64,000 nucleotides of DNA from Paguma larvata (lineage: Eukaryota > Chordata > Mammalia > Carnivora > Viverridae): NCBI GenBank assembly GCA_030068075.1, contig CM057827.1:69268500-69332499 (forward strand), read 5' to 3'. The notes below the pieces were generated by a model. That model was given only the letters and a program-made list of their open reading frames with translations. It ran no database searches and was not told where the DNA came from. The position numbers and the translations under genes were made by a program. Below are positions 56,940 to 64,000 of this stretch, piece by piece (the first letter of the stretch is position 1; every line of letters begins with the position of its first letter).

Positions 56940-57930
56940 AATGGGGTTTTCCAAGTACTTAATGTTTTTTAAATCTTTTTCTGGAAAATTACAAATATAC
57001 GTCAGTAGAGAGAATACCGTAATGAGCCCATGTGCCCATTGTCCAGCTTTAACAATGAACTCGCCGGCTAGTCGTACTCCATTTATTTCCTCTCCCTGAA
57101 TTATTTTTGTGTAAATCATCTCGTTTCATTCTTAAATATTTCCATATGTATATATTTAAAAGACAGAGACTTTTAAAAAACACAATCATATGTATATATG
57201 TGTGTATATATATATACATATATATACACATATATATAAGATACTGTTCATCCTACTTCATACATATACATATGTGTGTGTGTGTGTACAATTCTAATTA
57301 GAATCCAGATAAGGCCTAGACAGTACAATTGATTGCTAATCTCTTAATTTCTTTATATTTACATACAGAAAAGCATACAAATGGTAAGCATATAGCCCAA
57401 TGAATTTTCACAATGGGAACACTTCTGTGTAACCAGCACCCAGATCAAGAAACCGAGCACTACCAACTCCTGAGAAACTCCCTGGGATAACCATTATTTT
57501 GGTTTCTAGCACCGTGGATTAGATTTGCCTGTCTATGAAGTTTCCATAAATGCATTCTTCGAGTATGTGGTAATTAGTGCATGGCTTCCTTCTCTCAATA
57601 TGGTTTGTGAAATTGGCTCACCCTTGTTGCATGTACCTGTAGTTTGTCTTTCTCATTACCGAATAGGATTCTGTTGTAAAAAGTGTACTATAATTATTCT
57701 ATTTTTATCAACATCTAGACTTCTGGGTTTTGGTTATTACAAATAGTGCTGCTAGGAACATTTTTGTATGGGTCTTTTAGTGACTATACCTACACATTGC
57801 TTTTCAGTATATACCAAGGTCAAAGAGAATGTATCTCTTCAGCCTCAGCATATAATGCCAAGCGGATTACAGAGAAATGATATCAATTTGCACTTTCACC
57901 AGTAATGTATAGGGTGCCAAGTGTTCCACA
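56940..57930 (-). mobile_element. Old L1 3' UTR relic containing microsatellites
   Basis: GCCCATGTGCCCATTGTCCA at 57026, GTGTAACCAGCACCCAGATC at 57428, TTGCCTGTCTATGAAGTTTC at 57525, CCCTTGTTGCATGTACCTGT at 57622, GGTTATTACAAATAGTGCTG at 57731 and ATTTGCACTTTCACCAGTAA near 57886 follow the reversed 3' region of an old mammalian L1. AT/GT repeats (57188-57238 and 57261-57290) lie within it. Confidence 0.75.
57188..57290. repeat. AT/GT microsatellite pair
   Basis: TATA/TGTA blocks at 57188-57238 and 57261-57290 with a 22-base spacer. Confidence 0.85.
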
Positions 57931-59160
57931 CATGTGGTCATTACTAATTATAAATTAGTGGGCAAGGGGTGTTGCTGAATTAATTTTTGCAGTTGAAAAT
58001 TGACAGGCATAAGAAAACCATTTCTTCTAGATATTCTATGGAGAGTGTAGAAAACACAATGCTATTTATTAATCTGAAATTTTAAGGAAATGGATTTTGG
58101 CCAGACTAAAGACAGTTTTCTCCTTCAGTCTACATCTGAGAAATATTTCCCACTTATAAAGTTTCCAATTCTTTGTTTATAACCATCTTCTGTGTGTGTA
58201 TCTCTCTCTCACTGTGATGAAAACAGAGAATTGTTTGCCATGATTCCTTTCGGAAGAACTCTGAGAAATCTGGAGCAGTAATGTTAAGGTGACTCTCAGT
58301 CTTTTTTCAAGGCCAACTGGTGCTTAACTCAAGTACCCACTTTCCATCTTTTTAGTTGTCTATTAGGCTTCTGTGGAATCCTCTTTGGCTTCTGCATTTC
58401 TCTGAAACTCTGAAGATTAAAGACAACTTTAAACCTGGAAGAGATACTCACTACTCAGCTTAGAGAAAAAGCTTACCTTCAGGCCCCTACATTTTATATG
58501 TCTATGAGCATTTTTAAGGAGAAGATATGAGATGTCACATAATGGCATTGTGGGTAAGGTGTCCAGCTCTAACCATCTGTTGCCTGTAGCTAAAATATTC
58601 CCTCTCATGCTTACTCTATGTTCTTTCCTTTTGAATTTATCCAAATTCAAATGGATTCATGCATTTCCCCCTGTAATTAGTTTTCGTTCTTTCCTCATGC
58701 TTCCATTTGCTCTTGGCGTACTCTCCTTCCCCACCGATGTCATCAGCTCTGGACGCTGACTATTAAGACGCACATCAAGGTATCAGGAAGAAGTTAGGAT
58801 AAGTTTTAGGATAACTACTACATCTTATTCTCCACTTTATGCTGTTGAATACTTTTCTGTGACATAGGAAAGACCCATCTCCTTCAGGACTTGGGAGTCC
58901 GTGATGTTTTTGAGTCATAACTAGAGTTCATTCTATCTTAATTGTTATGTGTGACAGAATCAACAACAGTGTTTTTTATTACACTCAGATAACCTTCTAT
59001 TAATTTCTGAAAGTCTTGTAAAGGATTTGCTCTACGCCATATTGGTCTCTGGTCAACCCAGGAGAGCCCCTACAGAGGTGGCAACAAAAGAGGAGAAACT
59101 AGTAGTTAAGAATCCTTAGAGATGCTGTCTGGGTGCTGATGATCAGAAGTTAGTCCTCAC
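57931..59160. other. Intronic stretch, nothing recognised
   Basis: No exon or nameable repeat was seen. Confidence 0.4.
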
Positions 59161-59201
59161 TTGTTTTTTGTTTTTTGTTTTTTATTTTTTATTTTTATTT
59201 G
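59161..59201. repeat. T-rich simple repeat
   Basis: TTTTTTG units grade into TTTTTA units. Confidence 0.8.
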
Positions 59202-59549
59202 AAAATACTTCTCTAAGTTCAGAAAAATCAGCCATGTGGGAATAATGTCAAGTGGTCCATTTTGGAGCCAGTAACAGAGAGTGTTACTGAATGCGAGATG
59301 CTTGAATACCACAGGGCTTCAGAGAGTGTCTGCCCCACAGCCTGAGCTTCCGGCACTTCCCAGAGAGTCTTTGTGTAAAGTATCTGATCCCAGACTTTGA
59401 GAGGTAGGTGCAAAGCTTCTTTCAAGGGCATAAAGTCCAGGCTTGTCATTATCATTTTACTTTCCCTCACAGATTCTTTGGGTGCAGGTGCAGGGCTCTG
59501 CTATTGCTTAGGAATCTCAACAAAGCCCTCCCTTTTTATCTCATGCTAC
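59202..59549. other. Intronic stretch, nothing recognised
   Basis: No exon or nameable repeat was seen. Confidence 0.4.
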
Positions 59550-59641
59550 TGTGGGTTCAAAAATAGATCTTTATGAATATTAGGGCTTTTTCAAGTGTGG
59601 GTTCAGAAATAGATATTCATGAATATTAGGGCTTTTTCAAA
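59550..59641. repeat. 46-bp tandem duplication
   Basis: Two direct copies start TGTGGGTTCA at 59550 and 59596 and share ATGAATATTAGGGCTTTTTC. They differ at only about three positions, so the event is much younger than the surrounding relics. Confidence 0.92.
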
Positions 59642-60799
59642 TGTAAGTCCTTTTCGAACATTTCTGAGATTGGGCTCTTTTTCTCAATCTCACTTTGAGG
59701 GATGTAGTATCTTGCGCCTTGCCTTCTGTATAAGAATAGGACAAAGGATAGTGAGTATGGAGACTTATTTTTCATATTAAACTGTTTTCAGATTGGAAAG
59801 CGATCTGACCTAAGAAGCTATTAGTCACTAATGAAAATCTCAGTGATCTTTCGAAAGGCAGAAATCAATCTGCGTAGAAATACGAGCTTATAAAACAAGA
59901 CAGTACTCTGAGTGTGGATCCTTATGTATCAAAAGTACATCTTGGGAAGTGGCATGTGGGGAGAAGGTGTTCCCTTTCAAGAAGCCTGTTCGGAGGTAGT
60001 GATCTCATCCTCTAACTGGGCAGTGGGTGGACTTGGACTTTTTTTTGGTCATTAAACTTCAGCCATAATACACATTCTTATCCAAACACTGCCTATTTAT
60101 TGTTATGGTCAGCAGCCCACTCCCAAGTCTCCCCCTTGTGTAAAAAATGCTTGGTGTCTAAGAATGGAAGTTTTGTTTGTGGAAATCTCTATGTTGTGTG
60201 CAGCTCATTCGTGAATATATTTTTCCTCCCATTCCTGGCTTCTTCCCACTGTAGTTGGCAGTGACTTTTCTTGTCAGTAATTGGTCTTTGTGTGTCATTC
60301 TTGAGCATGCGCACACCGTGGTCCTTGGCATTCTATTGAAATTGTTCTGGATTTCCTCATTTACTCCTCCATCACTGTTCCTGTCATTATGTCATGCTCC
60401 TCAGTCCCTATTTTCTTCAAAGACCCATCTGTGTTTGCGTCTGTGAGCTGTTCTCCTTGTGGCTGTCACTCCTGTCTGAGCATAGCCACGGCTTCTTGTT
60501 TAAACTAGTTTGGTCCCAGAGAATCAGAAAATAGTGAATTCTTTTGTTTTCCCTTTCCATGTGGAACTCTGTATTATTACTACTACTTTCTCCTTTATTT
60601 TCTATTCCGGAAGACCCCTCTCACCTTGTTAATCAAGATTAGATTATTTGGGGAGACTTTTACTGATAGATGGGCCGCTTTTGATTTTGTGAATAAGCAC
60701 TTGACTTTGATAGTAGTCTGCTGTGCCTTTTGTATTTTCTTCCATCGTCAACTTCCAAGCAATTTGTCAGTTACTCATATTATGTAACTTCATTTTGTA
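59642..60799. other. Intronic stretch, nothing recognised
   Basis: No exon or nameable repeat was seen. Confidence 0.4.
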
Positions 60800-61500
60800 A
60801 GTTGCAAGGTCCTAGTCTCGTTGCAACTGCTAAAAATCCTGGCCCCATTCATCATGATCTTGTTGCCTCCTTTCAAAGGCTTGTCCCTCTGCATGTTCTC
60901 TGTATCACATCCCCTCTTACTTTCTCAAAGGCTGTCACGCTCTTCCAGATATCTTCTCTCCAGCCAGCTCTAGGAAACTCTTCCCGTGAGTATACCTCAG
61001 AGACACGATTTCATACACCTACAAGATTTCATATCTTCCTTTTAAAAATAATCCTTTTAGGACTCCAGACCCCTTGCCAACCTCTGCTCTTAGCCTGTCT
61101 TTCCTGGAGAGATGTCTGCACCTGTTGTGGGCAGTTACTAATCCCTCCTTCACCCTTGAGCCCACTTCAATCTGGATAAGACTCTCCCCACTTGACTCAG
61201 GTCCTGAGAAGGTTGTAAGGATCCCCTCTGTGACCTAATCCAATGGACATCTTCCCCTCCTCTTCACTCCACCTCTCAATGGCATTCAACATGGTCACCC
61301 ACTCTCTGCCTTAAAATCATTTCCCTCTTGGCATCAAACATATCAGTCTCTCTCTTTGCTATCCTTCCAACCAATCACTTACTTACATTTTGGTCCCCAT
61401 TGAGATCTCTTGTACCTTAATTCTTAAATTTGGAGACTCTTGGACTCTGTCCTGGAGCCCCCTTCTTTTATATTTTCTCTCTTTCTCTTCTGTCTTGGTG
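60800..61500 (+). repeat. L2 LINE ORF2 relic
   Basis: CCTAATCCAATGGACATCTT at 61236, CTCAATGGCATTCAACATGG at 61275, GAGACTCTTGGACTCTGTCC at 61433 and CTTCTTTTATATTTTCTCTC at 61463 follow the forward order of the L2 reverse transcriptase region. The chance-open frame at 60730-61179 partly overlaps it and is not a host gene. Confidence 0.65.
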
Positions 61501-61863
61501 CTTTTATCAGTAAGTGTCAGGGACTGCTATTTCTAATACTGTTATATTTATGTTACAGAGTATTTGTGACAAAATAAGAATTCACATAAACTGCCTAGAA
61601 TACAGAAAATTTCTATAAAGGGTGCTGCTGTTAAATATATTTTCATCTTTCTTACTCTCATAAATTTGAATAAAGAGTAGACTCAAATATTTGTTAAAAG
61701 AAAGAAGAGTTGAATTTATATTTCTTTGGTTTTGGACTTTCAGTGTCTTGGTTTTCTATTAGGCGTCAATGGCCACATACTCCCTCTAAGAAAATATATA
61801 TCTCATTCCATCAGATATTGGGACAAACATTTTAAGATCTTTTTCTTTGACCAATCTACCTTT
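61501..61863. other. Intronic stretch, nothing recognised
   Basis: No exon or nameable repeat was seen. Confidence 0.4.
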
Positions 61864-62074
61864 ATTTGGTCTATTCTTTTTTTCGTTTGAGAGAAAGAAC
61901 ACACACCAGCAGGAGGGGGGGTGGGGAAGAGAGAGAATCCCAAGCAGGCTCCGTGCTCAGAGCTGAGCCCAATGTGGGACTCAATCCCACAATCCTGAGC
62001 TCATGATCTGAGCTCAATCAAGAATTGGACACTCAACTCACTGAACCACCCAGACACCCATCATTTGTCTATTG
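61864..62074 (-). mobile_element. Carnivore tRNA-Lys SINE, reverse, diverged
   Basis: The reversed head CTGAACCACCCAGACACCC ends near 62059, with CCCAAGCAGGCTCCGTGCTC mid-element and a T run at the left. Flanks ATTTGGTCTATTC and ATTTGTCTATTG suggest an imperfect target duplication. Confidence 0.88.
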
Positions 62075-62214
62075 TCTTCATTTTGATTGTTCCTAAATCC
62101 AGTGTGTGCCCCTAAAAGTTACCTAGTTACTAACTCTAGGGGAAAATTATTAAAATAAGTTTCTAATAATTAAGATGCTTTTGAGAAAGATTCAATGTGT
62201 TAGTATATGTTTAT

Positions 62215-62320
62215 AATATACATAAAGCCCTTAGAGCAATACGTGGCACCTAGTCAATAAAGCCCTTAGAACAATACATGGCACCTAGTCAATGCTTGGT
62301 AAATGCCAACTACTATTACT
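62215..62320 (+). repeat. MIR 3' tail with a 35-bp tandem duplication
   Basis: ATAAAGCCCTTAGAGCAATA (62222) and ATAAAGCCCTTAGAACAATA (62257) begin two direct copies of 35 bases, both ending GGCACCTAGTCA. The sequence is the MIR tail (GCCTGGCACATAGTA-type), which then continues GCTTGGTAAATGCCAAC. Confidence 0.85.
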
Positions 62321-62454
62321 GTTTTTTTTAATTATTATTCTGCAACATATGAAACCCATTCACAGAAAGGTGCATCCATCTGTTTATGGACATGGTGGCC
62401 ACAGTGATCTTACTTTCTCTGTCTCTAGGGAAGTGTTTCCAAGTGTTGTCCAAA

Positions 62455-62620
62455 GGTTGACCAGTTCAAGACAATGTGAGGTACTCAGAAATTAGCAGAT
62501 TTCTGGGCTCCACTACAATTTACACTGACCAAGCCAGGATCTGTGGGAGTGGGAGCCAGGACTGTGCTTTTTAAAACAAATTCTCCTGGTTCGTTCTTAT
62601 ACATGTTCACATTTGAGAAT
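62455..62620. mobile_element. MER5A-type hAT DNA transposon relic
   Basis: AGAAATTAGCAGATTTCTGG, GGGAGTGGGAGCCAGGACTG, GCTTTTTAAAACAAATTCTC and CACATTTGAGAATTATTTTT trace a palindromic MER5A-like element. Confidence 0.5.
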
Positions 62621-62714
62621 TATTTTTGTACTCAATGAATTGTGAGTCCTTGGAGGTACAATATCTTTCAAGACCGATGAGGGCTTGAAAATTGGTTTTT
62701 AGTAAGTGGTTTGT

Positions 62715-62895
62715 GGAATTACAGACCTTAAAGAACATTGGGTCCATTGCCCTTGTGTTGATGATGGGAAATAGAAGCCGAGTAAGAAGAATCTCCTTCT
62801 CCAAAGTCAGCTTGTTTCTTAGTGATCAAATCAGGGCTGAGACTCGGGCTTCCTGGCTCCCAGTTCTGTTCTCTTTCCACAATGCACACAAGATC
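62715..62895 (-). repeat. MIR SINE relic (weak)
   Basis: GATGGGAAATAGAAGCCGAG, ATCAAATCAGGGCTGAGACT and CTGGCTCCCAGTTCTGTTCT match the reversed MIR head region. Confidence 0.5.
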
Positions 62896-63214
62896 CCCAT
62901 GCACATATAATGTCCCCACAAAGTTTTCTGGTCTGCCTTGCATATAGCAGTGATAGGGGCTGTCCCAGGGGAAAGCAGATGGAGGAGAAGAGGAAGGCAA
63001 TAGGAGACAAAGAGTGATGTAGAGAAAACAAAAAAAGAACGCAAGAAGATGATTAAGATTTTTGTGAGAGAAGAACCATTGGTTTTGATGAGCAGAGGGT
63101 TTGGGGAAATAAGAAAGGAGGTATTTATAAAAAATAGAGAGGAGAATAAAGGAAGCAAAGACTAGAATAGGACTGTAATGAGTATGGTTTACATTTCCTA
63201 CACTAAGTGTTCAT
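62896..63214. other. Intronic stretch, nothing recognised
   Basis: Purine-rich (GAGAAGAGGAAGG, AAAGAAAAG) but not a named repeat. Confidence 0.4.
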
Positions 63215-63345
63215 AGTCCAGTGTAGTGGTAAGAGCCCGGGATTGAAGACCCTGGTTTAAAACTCTTCAACAACTTAGCCAGGTAAACGCAGAGTCTTGG
63301 ATAAGATCCCAAAGCTTCTTTCTAGTTCTAGCCTCTCCATCTTTG
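63215..63345 (+). repeat. MIR SINE relic (weak)
   Basis: GTGTAGTGGTAAGAGCCCGG at 63221, then GACCCTGGTTTAAAACTCTT and CAACAACTTAGCCAGGTAA, follow the forward MIR head. Confidence 0.55.
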
Positions 63346-64000
63346 CCTTGAATGTGACAAAATGCCCAGTGCAGTGCCATCCATTCAAGGCACCCCCAGG
63401 TGAAACTATGGACTTCAAAGGAAACTCTTTGCCATGTTCTGAAGTGCTCCCCACACGTGCACAGCTGCCCGAGAGGTCAGAGGTGGTGGTTCATTTGCTA
63501 CTCTTGGTGGCGGTCAGCATGGCCAAGTTTGGGGAAGTGACGAGATCTTCTGTGCGATGGCAGGACTCCATAGGGTCCTCCCAGTTTTACTGTTACTCAG
63601 CTTTAGCTATGGAAAACATGAATGGTCAAGCTGATTTCACTCAGTAGTTCAAAACACGGTGCCACCTTCCCAGCACCAAAATCAGGATTTTAAAAAGAAG
63701 AGAACAGATATTGGGTAAGTCGCTAACCCTCTCAGCCCCCAAAGAGTGAACATATACACATTTTCTGAAAGGGATGGCACCTTAAAGAACTGTTCTCACT
63801 GAAGACTTAAGACCTCTCTTTCACCTGTTTTCTTCTCTGGACTTTTGTCTTTACTAGTAAATGTACCTATCTGGAGTTTTCTACCACATAGCAATCAGTT
63901 TGAAACAATTAAGTACACACTTAGGTATTGATTTGTGGGGTTGGGAAGAGGCCAAGAGGGCACAAGTCACCCCATTTTCTCTTGTGGAGCCATGTACCAT
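63346..64000. other. Intronic stretch, nothing recognised
   Basis: An open frame at 63297-63647 crosses it but begins in the MIR relic and shows no domain. Confidence 0.4.

Larger units (their letters stand above)
35664..64000 (+). other. STXBP6: STXBP6 downstream intron (5' portion)
   Basis: I looked for the second coding exon, which should begin with the last two bases of a Val codon and then encode a Thr-Asn-Lys-Lys-Pro stretch. I did not find it, so the intron is at least 28 kb and continues beyond the window. Confidence 0.75.

Noticed and set aside
60730..61179. 149-codon forward frame
   Set aside because: It overlaps an L2 relic and shows no host-protein similarity that I can see.
1..64000. 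CRISPR arrays, operons, riboswitches, prophage or plasmid features
   Set aside because: The window is mammalian intron. Tandem repeats here are microsatellites or two-copy duplications, with no regular spacer pattern.

Overview
This is a piece of a mammalian nuclear genome, almost certainly from a cat (Felidae). The main evidence is about fifteen copies of the carnivore tRNA-Lys-derived SINE in its feline form: a head reading GGGGCGCCTGGGTGGCTCAG, an inner segment with the words CTGACAGCTCAGAGCC, a CT-rich tract, then an A-rich tail. Carnivore-type L1 pieces agree. Base composition, degraded MIR/L2/L1/MER5A/MLT1 relics and the lack of dense coding all fit deep intronic DNA.

Only one real coding segment was recognised. 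It is the exon on the + strand at 35469-35657 that carries the start codon (35504) and first 51 codons of STXBP6 (amisyn, syntaxin-binding protein 6). It has a polypyrimidine tract and AG acceptor on its left and a GT donor on its right. Everything left of it (about 35.4 kb) is read as the upstream intron and everything right of it (about 28.3 kb) as the next intron. No second STXBP6 coding exon and no promoter CpG island was recognised. No other gene, tRNA or other RNA gene was found. Nearly all other reading frames are chance openings or lie in repeats.

Layout. 1-2.0 kb: an old L1 split by a younger L1 that landed in it and is itself inverted at its 5' part. 2.5-5.6 kb: L2 relics, two long GT/AT microsatellites flanking a carnivore repeat, and an L1 3' end. 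6.1-6.7 kb: two reverse-strand SINEs. 7.6-9.1 kb: an L1 ORF1 relic followed by an LTR-like block. 9.2-13.2 kb: L2, L1, MIR and a SINE. 14.5-20 kb: L2 and ancient repeats, and a roughly 130-bp segment present twice 1.3 kb apart. 21-28 kb: L2, MIRs (one split by a SINE), a SINE and an old L1. 30.3-32.7 kb: three same-strand SINEs. 32.7-39.4 kb: the STXBP6 exon in a SINE-free stretch, with L2 and L1 relics on its right. 39.4-43.1 kb: a second SINE cluster, one copy inside a MER5A relic. 43.5-56.2 kb: MIRs, two SINEs, two CpG-retaining patches and an MLT1 LTR. 56.9-64 kb: an old L1, an L2 ORF2 relic, a SINE, MER5A, MIRs and two short tandem duplications.

No new biological system is evident. The points most worth a second look are the nested, twin-primed L1, the unexplained 18.3/19.6 kb duplication, and the CpG-dense block in the downstream intron near 53.4-53.7 kb. 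Family assignments of repeats are by eye from remembered consensus patterns; boundaries are approximate unless a target-site duplication is quoted.
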